The notes under the pieces: generated by a model
The model's input: only the letters and a program-made list of their open reading frames with translations
What the model was told of the DNA's origin: nothing
Databases searched by the model: none
Part shown: one piece after another, positions 32,112 to 40,207 of the stretch
Numbering within the stretch: the first letter of the stretch is position 1
How the letters are laid out: every line of letters begins with the position of its first letter
From: Maliibacterium massiliense
GTDB taxonomy: Bacteria; Bacillota; Clostridia; Christensenellales; Maliibacteriaceae
Assembly: GCF_900604345.1 (NCBI RefSeq)
Contig: NZ_LR026983.1
Coordinates: 1,612,001 to 1,676,000 of the forward strand
Length of the DNA: 64,000 nucleotides
Reading direction: 5' to 3'
Position numbers and translations under genes: made by a program

Positions 32112-32297
32112 ATGCCGAAAGATAAACATTTAGGAATGCGTATTGACAGTGAATTACATAAAAAGCTGCATTATATTGCCAGTTATGAAGGCCGATCTGC
32201 AAATGCGCAGGTTATCTACGCGCTGCGCCAATATATCAGAGCTTTTGAAAAGAAACACGGGCCAATCCCCATAGATGATGATCAGGGAAAAGAATAA
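32112..32297 (+). CDS. Ribbon-helix-helix (Arc/TraY-type) DNA-binding protein
   Basis: A 61-residue protein: short strand HLGMRIDSELHKKL, helix-turn-helix LHYIASYEGRSANAQVIYALRQYIRAFEKK, then a short acidic tail. This is the Arc/MetJ ribbon-helix-helix fold, which binds tandem operator half-sites as a dimer of dimers. The start ATG 32112 has GGAG six bases upstream; another ATG at 32100 is in frame. AT-rich codon use sets it apart from most of the window. The 11-bp-phased repeats before it are the expected operator. It may also control the divergent SLOG gene. Confidence 0.85.
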   Translation: MPKDKHLGMRIDSELHKKLHYIASYEGRSANAQVIYALRQYIRAFEKKHGPIPIDDDQGKE

Positions 32298-32304
32298 GAA
32301 CAGT

Positions 32305-32340
32305 AAAAACAGCCCGCGGCGATCGCTGCGGGCTGTTTTT
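32305..32340. terminator. Bidirectional terminator between RHH and membrane-protein genes
   Basis: AAAAACAGCCCGC and GCGGGCTGTTTTT pair exactly. It has an A-tract on one side and a T-tract on the other. Confidence 0.9.
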
Positions 32341-32347
32341 TATCATT

Positions 32348-33058
32348 TTACGCCGCATCGATGCGGCTGGTATCCTCCCGCCACCTGCGGCTGACCGCCC
32401 GGTGGATGAAAAAGATATAGGGAAGGCCCATGTTGGTCTCGATGAGGGAATTGACGATCAGCGGCATGACACCCGCGGGCCGCACGCCGCTGATGAGCAG
32501 CACAAACTCCCAGCCGAACTGCACCAGGATGCCGATGGCGAGGATCCATAAGAGGGGATACCTGTCCTCTTTCGCGCGGGCGCGCACGTTGTGCACGCAC
32601 AGCATCGCGTAGCCCACAAACAGCAGCAGCGCCATCACCCCGTGGTAGCTCGCCGTGCCCCGCGCGATAGAGATCTGCGCAAAACCCGCGCCGAAGTTCT
32701 GGCTCAGCAGCGCCACGGCCAGCCAGCCCGAGACGATCAGCGTGCTCCACTCCAGCGCCCGCCCGTCGCGGTCCAGCCATAGCCATATCCACACAAAGTT
32801 GGTAAAGCCATAGCTCATGCTCATCCACAAAAGGAACCAGAAGGGGTCCGCCCCCTGCACCACGCGCGTGCCCAGCGCCAGATAAAAGATGCCGTAATCC
32901 ACCAGAAAGTACAGCAGCCCGCCCGCCAGGCCGAAGAAGAAGGCCACACGCCTGCGCGTGCACCACAAGATCACGCCCAGCGTGAGGAGAAAGGCGATAT
33001 CCAGATAGATAAAGAGGGTGTTCAAGGTGCGTGCGGCGATCACCTGCGTGGGGTCCAT
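32348..33058 (-). CDS. Polytopic membrane protein of unknown function
   Basis: A 236-residue protein with about seven hydrophobic segments (for example residues 12-32, 38-60, 72-94, 103-122, 137-156, 168-190, 196-216) and short polar loops, ending in a basic-acidic tail RRWREDTSRIDAA. Aromatic-rich stretches such as FWFLLWMSMSYGFTNFVWIWLWLD are striking. I do not recognise the family. AGGAGG lies upstream of ATG 33058. It sits 31 bp after the MATE gene in the same direction, so it is probably in that operon and could assist or sense the exported compound. Confidence 0.6.
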   Translation of the reverse strand: MDPTQVIAARTLNTLFIYLDIAFLLTLGVILWCTRRRVAFFFGLAGGLLYFLVDYGIFYLALGTRVVQGADPFWFLLWMSMSYGFTNFVWIWLWLDRDGRALEWSTLIVSGWLAVALLSQNFGAGFAQISIARGTASYHGVMALLLFVGYAMLCVHNVRARAKEDRYPLLWILAIGILVQFGWEFVLLISGVRPAGVMPLIVNSLIETNMGLPYIFFIHRAVSRRWREDTSRIDAA

Positions 33059-33089
33059 GGCGGTTTACCTCCTGTCGTTGCTAGCGCGC

Positions 33090-34472
33090 TTAGGCGCAGG
33101 ATGTCTGCATCTGGTCGCGCATGCCGCGCAGGCGGCGCAGGGTGCCGCCGGTGAGCGCCAGCGCCACCAGGAACGTGCATATATCGGCAATGGGCTGGCT
33201 CAGCTGCACGCCCAGCACGCCCAGCGGGATGGGCAGCAGCATGATCAGCGGGATGAAGAACAGGCCCTGACGCGCCAGCGCCAGCACGGAGGCCTGTGTG
33301 CCGTAGCCGATGGACTGGTACATCATGTTGGAGATGATCACCCACACCTGGAAGGGCAGCGTGGCGCTCTGCAGGCGCATGGCAAGGGTGCCGATGCGGA
33401 TCACCTCCGGATCATCGATAAAGGCGGCGAGCACCTGCGGGGCGAAGAAAAAGCCCAGCGCGCCGATGGCCAAAAAGGCAAGCGTGCCCACCTTGACGCA
33501 GAACCAGAAAGCGTCCAGCAGCCTGTCGTAGCGCTTGGCCCCGTAGTTAAAGCCCGCCACGGGCTGGAAGCCCTGACCAAAGCCGATGAGCACCGATACC
33601 AGGAACATGATCACGCGCGTGGTGATGGACATGCCCGCGATGGCGCTGTCGCCAAAGGGGGCGGCAAACACGTTAAGCAGGATGGCCGCGACGCTTGCAA
33701 GGCCCTGCCGGTAGAATGTGGGCAGGCCCGTGCGCAGAATCTCGCGGAACATGGACCAGCGCACGCAAAAGTGCCGGATGTGCAGCGAGATGGAGCTGCG
33801 CCCCCGGGTGAAGTTGCTCAGCAGGATGAAGAAGCTGACCAGCTGGCTTAAGATCGTGGCCAGCGCCGCGCCCGCGATGCCCATGTTAAAGGTGAAGATA
33901 AACAGCGGGTCCAGCGCGATGTTGAGCACCGCGCCCGCGGCAATGCCGATCATGGACAAAAGCGCGCTGCCCTCGGAGCGCAGGTTGTTGTTCATCACAA
34001 AGGAGGCCGCCATGTAGGGCGCGCCGATGAGGATGTAGCGGGCGTAATCCCGTGCGTAGGGCAGGATGGTGGGCGTGGCGCCCAGCAGGCGCATGAAGGG
34101 GTCGATAAAGAGCAGGCCGAACACTGCAATCACAAGCCCGCACGCCGCGGCGCTGAAAAACGCGGTGGAGGCGGCCTGGTTGGCGCGCTCGGGATTGTGT
34201 TCGCCCAGCAGGCGGGAGATGTAGCTGCCCGAGCCCACGCCGAAGGTGAAGCCGATGGCCTGGATGATAGCCATCAGCGAGAACACGATGCCCACCGCGC
34301 CGGAGGCGCTGGTGCTGATCTTGCTGACAAAAAACGTGTCCGCCATGTTGTAAAATGAGGTGATCAGCATGCTGATGATGGTGGGTACGGCCAGGCGCGG
34401 GATCAGTTTGGGGATAGGCGTCTGCGTCATCTGGATGTAACGCGCATCGGCATCCGTTTGGGGAGAGCCCAT
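33090..34472 (-). CDS. MATE family multidrug/metabolite exporter
   Basis: A 460-residue exporter with 12 membrane segments in two MatE halves. Half 1 carries LAVPTIISMLITSFYNMADTFFVS and GSYISRLLGEHN. Half 2 carries GLPTFYRQGLASVAAILLN and FGQGFQPVAGFNYGAKRYDR. Such transporters use Na+ or H+ gradients to expel drugs, cations or cyclic compounds. ATG 34472 has AAAGGTG nine bases upstream; an in-frame GTG at 34481 is less likely. It has a strong promoter of its own and a downstream membrane-protein gene. Confidence 0.92.
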   Translation of the reverse strand: MGSPQTDADARYIQMTQTPIPKLIPRLAVPTIISMLITSFYNMADTFFVSKISTSASGAVGIVFSLMAIIQAIGFTFGVGSGSYISRLLGEHNPERANQAASTAFFSAAACGLVIAVFGLLFIDPFMRLLGATPTILPYARDYARYILIGAPYMAASFVMNNNLRSEGSALLSMIGIAAGAVLNIALDPLFIFTFNMGIAGAALATILSQLVSFFILLSNFTRGRSSISLHIRHFCVRWSMFREILRTGLPTFYRQGLASVAAILLNVFAAPFGDSAIAGMSITTRVIMFLVSVLIGFGQGFQPVAGFNYGAKRYDRLLDAFWFCVKVGTLAFLAIGALGFFFAPQVLAAFIDDPEVIRIGTLAMRLQSATLPFQVWVIISNMMYQSIGYGTQASVLALARQGLFFIPLIMLLPIPLGVLGVQLSQPIADICTFLVALALTGGTLRRLRGMRDQMQTSCA

Positions 34473-34543
34473 AACAATCACACCTTTGGTTGCAAAATTT
34501 GTCCGTACAATCGAGGCGTTTTCATAAAACCTATTATCTATAA

Positions 34544-34614
34544 AGTATAGAAGTGTTGCGCGGGCGTGTCAAGCAGGCGCGCGCTTGACAAACGGCGCGC
34601 CCCTGTGGTAGCTT
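34544..34614. promoter_or_regulatory. Divergent promoters for the MATE and DUF6440 genes
   Basis: Leftward: TTGACA (complement of 34567-34572), 17 bp, TATACT (complement of 34544-34549). Rightward: TTGACA (34585-34590), 18 bp, TAGCTT (34609-34614). The two -35 boxes are 12 bp apart, so polymerases would compete. Confidence 0.65.
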
Positions 34615-34657
34615 GCTTACAGTATACATCCATCGACCTTGCAGGGAGGGCATCAAG

Positions 34658-34843
34658 ATGCGCGACAACGATCGTTTTGTCAAGGTGTATGATCAAAGCA
34701 AGATGGCCAGCGGCATAGAGATCTGGGTGGACAGCGAAACGGGCGTCAACTATGTCTATCGCTTTAACGGCTACAGCGGCGGCATGAGCGTGCTGTTGGA
34801 CGCCGAGGGCAAGCCAGTCGTCACGGGGATCGAACCCCGCTAA
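34658..34843 (+). CDS. DUF6440 family small protein
   Basis: A 61-residue soluble protein: KVYDQSKMASGIEIWVDSETGVNYVYRFNGYSGGMSVLLDAEGKPV. I associate this with the DUF6440 family, small all-beta proteins of Firmicutes and their phages. ATG 34658 is eight bases after GGGAGGGC. It is alone between divergent promoters and a terminator. Function is unknown; the pattern of a beta sheet with a conserved WVD-x-TGVNYV core suggests a binding role. Confidence 0.72.
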   Translation: MRDNDRFVKVYDQSKMASGIEIWVDSETGVNYVYRFNGYSGGMSVLLDAEGKPVVTGIEPR

Positions 34844-34875
34844 AGGGCCGCCCTGCTGAAATGATGCAAACGTGT

Positions 34876-34907
34876 AAAAAGCCCCTGACGAGAGTCAGGG
34901 GCTTTTT
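34876..34907. terminator. Bidirectional terminator between DUF6440 and rubrerythrin genes
   Basis: AAAAAGCCCCTGAC and GTCAGGGGCTTTTT pair exactly around GAGA. Confidence 0.92.
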
Positions 34908-34933
34908 GCATCTAACCTATACCTTATTTTACC

Positions 34934-35473
34934 TTATTTGAAGTAGCGCTCCAGCAGGCCCTTGAAGCCGCAGCCGTGGCGGGCCTCGTCCTTGGCCATC
35001 TCATGGACGCTATCATGAATCGCGTCATAGCCCAGCTGCTTGGCGCGCATCGCCAGGTCCTGCTTGCCGGCGCAGGCGCCGTTCTCGGCCTCCACGCGCA
35101 TCTGCAGGTTCTTCTTGGTGGAGTCGGTCACCACCTCGCCCAGCATCTCGGCAAAGCGGGCGGCGTGGTCGGCCTCCTCAAACGCGTAGCGCTTGTAAGC
35201 CTCGGCGATCTCGGGATATCCCTCGCGCTCGGCCACACGGCTCATCGCCAGGTACATGCCCACCTCGGAGCACTCCCCGTTGAAGTTGGCGCGCAAACCC
35301 TCGATGACGTCGGCCTCCACGCCCTCGATGATGCCCACCTTATGTTCCGTGGCCCAGGTCATATCCGCGGCCATCTCGTTGAACTTTGCGGCAGGCGCGT
35401 GGCAGACGGGGCATTCGGCGGGGATTTCACCCTCGGCGACGTAACCGCATACGGAGCAGACGAATTTTTTCAT
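34934..35473 (-). CDS. Reverse rubrerythrin (rubredoxin domain first), NADH peroxidase-type
   Basis: A 179-residue protein with the rubredoxin-like iron site at the N-terminus (CSVC at residues 6-9 and CPVC at 21-24), followed by a ferritin-like diiron domain. This is the inverted order of classical rubrerythrin. Diiron ligands lie in [33 protein letters not shown] and [10 protein letters not shown]. Reverse rubrerythrins reduce hydrogen peroxide and oxygen to water in anaerobes with NADH-dependent partners. The gene follows perR by 62 bp on the same strand, so peroxide induction through PerR is expected. GGAGG precedes the ATG. Confidence 0.93.
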   Translation of the reverse strand: MKKFVCSVCGYVAEGEIPAECPVCHAPAAKFNEMAADMTWATEHKVGIIEGVEADVIEGLRANFNGECSEVGMYLAMSRVAEREGYPEIAEAYKRYAFEEADHAARFAEMLGEVVTDSTKKNLQMRVEAENGACAGKQDLAMRAKQLGYDAIHDSVHEMAKDEARHGCGFKGLLERYFK

Positions 35474-35535
35474 GATGTAATACCTCCAAATAAAAGTTTT
35501 TTCAAGCGCAGTCGGTGGTTGTCGGTTTTGCTGTA

Positions 35536-35928
35536 TCAGTGTCCGTGCCTGCGGGCGCAGGCGCGGCATTGACCGTAAAACATGGTGGCGTGGCCCGTGA
35601 TTTCCACGCCCAGCGCCGAAGCGGCCTCTGCATCCAGATCAGCATGCAACGCCATGTCCACATCCTGCACGCTGCCGCACTGCAGGCAGGTGAAGTGGTA
35701 GTGGGGGGCGGGGTTGTGGTCAAAGCGATCGACGCTCTTTTCCGTGACGATCTTTTGGATCGTCCCATCCTGCGTCAGCATCGCCAGGTTGCGGTACACC
35801 GTCCCCAAACTGACGTTGGGCATCTGCGCGCGCATCGCGCTGTAGAGCATATCCGCCGTGGGATGGTCCGTGCGTGCGCGCAGGATTTCCAGAAGCAGCG
35901 CGCGCTGCCGGCTGTAGCGTTGCTGCAT
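35536..35928 (-). CDS. perR: PerR-type peroxide-sensing Fur-family repressor
   Basis: A 130-residue Fur-family protein. Winged helix: [42 protein letters not shown]. The structural zinc site is CLQC (81-84) and CRAC (121-124). The regulatory metal site has H22, D70, H76 and H78, and the Asp in QDVDM. The Asp-rich site matches PerR, in which iron-catalysed histidine oxidation by peroxide releases DNA. The reverse-rubrerythrin gene lies directly downstream in the same direction. The promoter upstream is near-consensus. I did not find a clear TTATAAT-type Per box. Confidence 0.88.
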   Translation of the reverse strand: MQQRYSRQRALLLEILRARTDHPTADMLYSAMRAQMPNVSLGTVYRNLAMLTQDGTIQKIVTEKSVDRFDHNPAPHYHFTCLQCGSVQDVDMALHADLDAEAASALGVEITGHATMFYGQCRACARRHGH

Positions 35929-35973
35929 CCTGCGCGCTCACCTCCCTTGTTCCCAATCCCTAGGAACAACTGA

Positions 35974-36002
35974 ATGATAACACTTCACTTAAACGCTGTC
36001 AA
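35974..36002 (-). promoter_or_regulatory. perR promoter
   Basis: Minus strand: TTGACA (complement of 35997-36002), 17 bp, TATCAT (complement of 35974-35979). Only an AT-rich stretch surrounds it; a recognisable Per box is absent. Confidence 0.75.
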
Positions 36003-36039
36003 TACTATCAGTAAAAATTCTTATTATTTTTTGCATGCC

Positions 36040-36975
36040 TCAATAGGGCTGTTCGGGATGGTGTAGGCAGGCGGGCCTGCCGTCGCTGTAGCAGGGGTTG
36101 GCGTGCACCACGCAGTGCAGCACCTCGGGCAGCATGCGCTCGATGCTTTTGTGCACCTGCTCACAGATATCGTGCGCCTGTGAAAAGCTCATGGCGCAGT
36201 GAAGCGCGATCTCCGTCTCTACATAGAGGCGGTTGCCGCATACGCGGGTGCGCAGGCTGTCGATGCGTATCACGCCGCTGGTGCTGCGGATGATGTTTTC
36301 CACCGCGCGTTGTGTATCTGGCGGCGCGGCCTCGTCCACCAGCTGATGCAGCGCGCTGCGGCAGATTTTGCAGGCCACCGCCGCGATGGCCAGGCAGATG
36401 CCCAGCGAGGCCACCGCGTCCATGCGCGCAAAGCCCAGGCGCGCAAGGCCGATGCCTATGAGGCTGCCCACCGAGGAGAGGGCGTCGCTTCGGTGGTGCC
36501 ACGCGTCGGCCATCATGGCGGTGCTGTGCGCCGCCTTCGCGCCCCAGCGCGCGTAGTGAAAAAGCCCCTCCTGCACCAATATGGAGACGGCCGCGGCGAT
36601 GAGCGCGAGGATACCGGGCGCCTGGGCGCGCGGCGGGCCCAGCAGGCTGCGCACCCCGCCCCAGCCGATGCCCAGCGCGCTTGCCAGCAGCACCAGCCCC
36701 AGCAGCAGCCCGGTTAGGCTTTCAAAGCGCATGTGCCCAAAGGGGTGCAGCGCGTCGCACGGCCTGCGGGAAAGGCGCAGCCCGATGAGCACCATCACCG
36801 TGGTAACCACGTCCGAGAGGGTGTGTACCGCATCGGACACCATGGCGCCGCTGCCGGCGAGGATGCCCGCGGCCAGTTTGAGGCACAGCAGCAGGGCATT
36901 GACGGTCAGCGTGGTGTAGAGCACGCGGCGCGCAATGGCCGCACCGTCGCGCGGTTTTTTGTTCTCTGCAAGCAT
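36040..36975 (-). CDS. Cation diffusion facilitator (CDF) metal exporter
   Basis: A 311-residue protein with six membrane segments and the two CDF metal motifs SDAVHTLSDV (transmembrane 2) and ADAWHHRSDALSS (transmembrane 5), i.e. HxxxD in each. A cytoplasmic C-terminal domain follows (from about residue 210, with IDSLRTRVCGNRLYVETEIAL). Such proteins exchange Zn2+, Mn2+ or Fe2+ for protons; the DxxxH-HxxxD pattern does not settle the metal. It ends in a His/Cys-containing tail. AAAAGGGG precedes the ATG. It lies next to perR, suggesting a link between metal balance and peroxide stress. Confidence 0.9.
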   Translation of the reverse strand: MLAENKKPRDGAAIARRVLYTTLTVNALLLCLKLAAGILAGSGAMVSDAVHTLSDVVTTVMVLIGLRLSRRPCDALHPFGHMRFESLTGLLLGLVLLASALGIGWGGVRSLLGPPRAQAPGILALIAAAVSILVQEGLFHYARWGAKAAHSTAMMADAWHHRSDALSSVGSLIGIGLARLGFARMDAVASLGICLAIAAVACKICRSALHQLVDEAAPPDTQRAVENIIRSTSGVIRIDSLRTRVCGNRLYVETEIALHCAMSFSQAHDICEQVHKSIERMLPEVLHCVVHANPCYSDGRPACLHHPEQPY

Positions 36976-37075
36976 GGGAAAAAACCCCTTTTGGCGTCGG
37001 ATTTGTGCAAGAGACGTTGTTTTATCCTATGCCCGGGCAGGGGTGGGGGTGCGCGGCAGCCACGCCGAAGCGCCG

Positions 37076-37105
37076 TTGGCAGCGCGGGTGTGGATATGTT
37101 ACACT
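37076..37105 (+). promoter_or_regulatory. Promoter of the acidic-repeat membrane protein gene
   Basis: TTGGCA (37076-37081), 18 bp, TACACT (37100-37105), 64 bp before the start codon. Confidence 0.55.
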
Positions 37106-37169
37106 AAAGGGGAAAATTCGTGTGGATTTGACAGCGCTGAGCGATATGGATAAAAGGAGCGGATAGCCC

Positions 37170-39122
37170 ATGGATCACGCACCTGTTGACAACGAAAAGA
37201 GAGATGCCGAGGTTCGGCGCGCACCCAAGCACGCGGCGCCCGAGCCCATGGCGCAGCTGCAGGAGCATCTGCCCGAGCGCTTTGATACAAGGCTGCAGGA
37301 CGCGCCTGTAGGCGGTGCTTCCGCAAAGCCGCCCCGCCAGGGGCCGCCCAACGCACAGGCGCAGCGGGTCAATGTGGTGCAGGAAGCGCCGCAGGACGAG
37401 GCGGCCCTTGACGCGCTTTTACATGAGGAAGAACCTGGCATGGCGGATGCGCCGCCTGTGCCGGAGCAGGTCGCCGGTGGCGAGGCATATGCGCAGCAGG
37501 CGTATGACGAAGCTACCTGTGTGGACGAGGTATATGCGCAGCAGGCGTATGACGAAGCTACCTGTGTGGACGAGGTATATGCGCAGCAGGCGTATGACGA
37601 AGCTGCTTATATGGACGAGGCATATACGCAGCAGGCGTATGATGAAGCTGTCTATGGTGAGGCTATGGAGGCCGATGCGGACGCGGCCTACGATGAGGAT
37701 GCGGATGAGGATGCGGCGGCGCTCCCGCGGCGCAGCGTTGTGCCGCGCGCGCGCCGCCGCGGGAGGGGCCTGGCGCTGACGCTCTGCTGCCTGCTGCTGT
37801 CGCTGTCGCTGGGCGTGTGGGCCGCGCTCAGTGCGCGCAGCTACCGCAGCGCAAACGAGACTACGCGCCAGCAGGTGGCCTCCCTCAGCGCGCAGATGGA
37901 TTCGGGCAGCATGGTGGAGGGGGCCACGCTCATGGACGAGATCTCCTTCTACCGCAGCGTGTTTGCCGCGTTGGACGAGCTGGACGCCGCCTTTGGCGCG
38001 CGCTACCGCAGCTGCTGGTGGCTCATCGGCCGCGAGAACGCGCAAGAGATTGGGCTTGCGCAGGCCATGCAGAAGCGCAGGGATCTGGAAGAAAAGCTTG
38101 CCAGCATCGCCCAAAAGACGGATGAGGCTGCGCGCGTGCAGCAGCGCGTCGCGGGCTATGCGCAGGCCCTGCCCGCGCTGGACGGCGCGCAGGGCGTCTT
38201 TCAGCAGGACAAGCAGGCGCTCTCGGAGTGCATCAGCGCTTTGGAGGGGCAGCGCGACCTGCCCGCCTCGCTTGCCGCGTGCGTATCCACGACCCTGGAT
38301 GACTTGCGCGCGCAGGCCGGACAGATCGACGCCTATCTCGCCTACGTATCGGACCTGGCGCCGGTATCCAAGCAGGCGGCGGATTTTCACAGCGCGGTGG
38401 CGGCGCTGGGCGCGCCCACCGGCGCGTTCGCGCAGGATGTGGCAGCCTACGCCGCGGTGGTGGATGCGGGCGGCGCTATCCTCTCCAAGCTCGATGCGGT
38501 CAACCAGCAGGCGGCGTACGCGGATTTTGCGCTGCACTACAGCGCGGAGAACATCGGCCTGGACGATGCGGACAGGCAGGCGATCGGCTTTGTGCCCGCC
38601 CTGGCAGGCGCAAAGGAGCAGCTTGCGCAGATTGCGCAGGAGGAGGAGCGCATCGCTTCGGCGGTCTCCGGCGACGACGCGGTCACCGTGCGCCTAGCTA
38701 ACCTGCAGCAGTGCAAGACGAACAACCAGCAGCAGCACGACGCCTTGCAGGCGCTCGCGCTGCCCGAGACGCTCCAGGCGGGGCAGCACCGCATGTGCGA
38801 GGGCCTGGAAAAGCGAGGCGCGTACATCGACGAGGGCATCGCCATGCTCCAGCAGCAGCAGAAGGCCCAGAGCGCAAACGCGAGCCACGCCACCTACAAG
38901 CAGCAGGCGGACCAGGCGCTGAGCGATTCGTGGCTGCTGGGCGTCAAGGGGGATTTTGCGGGTGCGCGCGATAAGATCGGGCAGTCCGAAACGCTCAAGG
39001 GCAAGGCGGACGCGCAGAAAAGGGAAGCGGACGCGGCCGCCACCCAGGCGCAGCAGCATGAACAGAACCTTCCCGCCCTCAGGCAGGCCTACGAGGCGCT
39101 GCTGGGCGCCGCCCCGCAGTAA
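37170..39122 (+). CDS. One-pass membrane protein with acidic N-terminal repeats and extracytoplasmic coiled coil; family not recognised
   Basis: A 650-residue protein I cannot place. Residues 1-193 are hydrophilic and acidic, including four 15-residue repeats (AYAQQAYDEATCVDE type, about 106-165) and a Glu/Asp/Ala cluster. A basic patch PRARRRGRG is followed by one membrane helix (about 198-218, LALTLCCLLLSLSLGVWAAL). The C-terminal 430 residues are Ala/Gln/Glu-rich, strongly helical, with heptad-like spacing and low-complexity stretches (QQQQKAQ). By the positive-inside rule the repeats are cytoplasmic and the coiled coil outside. It may be a structural or sensory scaffold. AAAGGAG precedes ATG 37170. 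It is monocistronic. Confidence 0.7.
   Translation: MDHAPVDNEKRDAEVRRAPKHAAPEPMAQLQEHLPERFDTRLQDAPVGGASAKPPRQGPPNAQAQRVNVVQEAPQDEAALDALLHEEEPGMADAPPVPEQVAGGEAYAQQAYDEATCVDEVYAQQAYDEATCVDEVYAQQAYDEAAYMDEAYTQQAYDEAVYGEAMEADADAAYDEDADEDAAALPRRSVVPRARRRGRGLALTLCCLLLSLSLGVWAALSARSYRSANETTRQQVASLSAQMDSGSMVEGATLMDEISFYRSVFAALDELDAAFGARYRSCWWLIGRENAQEIGLAQAMQKRRDLEEKLASIAQKTDEAARVQQRVAGYAQALPALDGAQGVFQQDKQALSECISALEGQRDLPASLAACVSTTLDDLRAQAGQIDAYLAYVSDLAPVSKQAADFHSAVAALGAPTGAFAQDVAAYAAVVDAGGAILSKLDAVNQQAAYADFALHYSAENIGLDDADRQAIGFVPALAGAKEQLAQIAQEEERIASAVSGDDAVTVRLANLQQCKTNNQQQHDALQALALPETLQAGQHRMCEGLEKRGAYIDEGIAMLQQQQKAQSANASHATYKQQADQALSDSWLLGVKGDFAGARDKIGQSETLKGKADAQKREADAAATQAQQHEQNLPALRQAYEALLGAAPQ
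37485..37664 (+). repeat. Four tandem 45-bp repeats
   Basis: Units at 37485, 37530, 37575 and 37620, 45 bp each (15 residues). Units 1 and 2 differ by one base, units 3 and 4 are more diverged. This is recent in-frame expansion of an acidic Tyr/Gln/Glu segment. Confidence 0.9.
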
Positions 39123-39211
39123 GGCGCAGGGGGTAAAGCGCGCACAAGCGGGCATAGAGGCGGCGTGTCGCACATTGGCGCAGGCAAGACCTAAGCGCAG
39201 GCAACATCAAA

Positions 39212-39245
39212 GCGCGCCAGATACAAGCGGTTGCATCCGGCGCGC
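39212..39245 (+). terminator. Hairpin after the acidic-repeat gene
   Basis: GCGCGCCAGAT and ATCCGGCGCGC pair (one mismatch) around a 12-base loop, followed by ATTTTATA. Confidence 0.6.
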
Positions 39246-39864
39246 ATTTTATACCAAAGCCTGCGCCGCATGCGGGGGCGGCGTGCTGCCGCGAGTAGAA
39301 AGGGGAGCGTATGACGAACCCTCCCCGTTTTTATTTATCGATGGCCTTGATCATATCTGAAAGCGATAATGAGAAAGCATGCAAGCACACGCTATACATC
39401 GCGCGCCTCACGCGCCACAGGCGGGGAAGTGCACGCATGACGGGCGCCTTTCGCGTTTTCGCCGATGCCTCGATCCATGTCTTGAAGCGGCCTGCGGAAC
39501 AGCGCGTGTACGCGCTACGCGTTGCGTGAACCCCGCACGGCGGCCTGCATCGGCATCATCGGATGGAAAGCGCGCGCCCCGCACGTCTCCCAGATGTATA
39601 AACCGCCTGGCCTGCGCGCGGGTGGGCGTGGGGCACAGATTGCGGGCAGCGTTCGCTTGCGCGCGTCCTCGCAGGGGCCTGCCCACAGCCCGCCACAGCG
39701 TGGCCGCCCGACGCACGCGCCAGGCCGCTGTTTGCGCGCCTGCCCTGGAACACAGTCCCTCCCGCGCCGGCAGGGGGGAGGGGCTGCGCAAATGAACGCG
39801 CCGCAAAGTGAAAAGCATGGACATACCTGCCGGCACCTTTTTCATAGAATATAGCGCGGGGCCG
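39246..39864. other. GC-rich spacer, no gene; contains an orphan terminator-like hairpin
   Basis: About 620 bp with no believable gene. GGGGAG (39302-39307) and CTCCCC (39321-39326) form a stem followed by GTTTTTATTT, which looks like a second terminator with no gene before it. A GC-rich inverted repeat lies near 39757-39782. Open frames give Arg/Ala/Cys-rich nonsense. Confidence 0.5.
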
Positions 39865-39955
39865 TTGACAAAACAATCCGGATTGGATACGATGTAAGCG
39901 GCGGCTAACATAGGTGGCTGCCTTTCTATGGACAGAATGTTAGTCAAAACTAACA
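39865..39955 (+). promoter_or_regulatory. feo promoter and DtxR-like operator
   Basis: TTGACA (39865-39870), 17 bp, TACGAT (39888-39893). About 45 bp downstream, TGTTAGT-CAAA-ACTAACA (39938-39955) is a perfect inverted repeat with the TTAG-N6-CTAA spacing of DtxR/IdeR iron-repressor sites. It lies 22 bp before feoA. Confidence 0.6.
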
Positions 39956-39977
39956 ATGCGGCGGGGGACGAAGCAGT

Positions 39978-40205
39978 ATGACATTGGATGCAATGAAAAT
40001 CGGCCAGGAGGGGACCATCGCCGTGGTGGGCGGCGCAGGCGCGCTGCGGCGGCGCTTGCTGGATATGGGCCTGACGCCCCGCACGCGCGTGCTGGTGCGC
40101 AAGGTGGCGCCTATGGGAGACCCCATCGAGATCAAGCTGCGCGGCTATGAGCTGACGCTGCGGCGGGATGACGCACAGAAAATCCAAGTGACGGGGGTAA
40201 AGTAG
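39978..40205 (+). CDS. feoA: FeoA, ferrous iron transport accessory protein
   Basis: A 75-residue SH3-like FeoA protein with GQEGTIAVVGGAGALRRRLLDMGLTPRTRVLVRKVAPMGDPIEIKLRGYELTLRRDDA. The DMGLTPG-like turn and GDPIEIxLRGxxLxLR are the family core. FeoA binds the cytoplasmic side of FeoB and is needed for Fe2+ uptake. It is two bases upstream of feoB. The promoter has an iron-repressor-like palindrome. Confidence 0.93.
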   Translation: MTLDAMKIGQEGTIAVVGGAGALRRRLLDMGLTPRTRVLVRKVAPMGDPIEIKLRGYELTLRRDDAQKIQVTGVK

Positions 40206-40207
40206 GC

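Noticed and set aside
35974..36040. Per box (TTATAAT-N-ATTATAA) at the perR promoter
   Set aside because: The stretch is AT-rich, but no 15-base match with acceptable symmetry was found.
39408..40187. Minus-strand open frame across the gap and feoA
   Set aside because: It overlaps feoA completely and its translation is low-complexity. The feoA call is certain.
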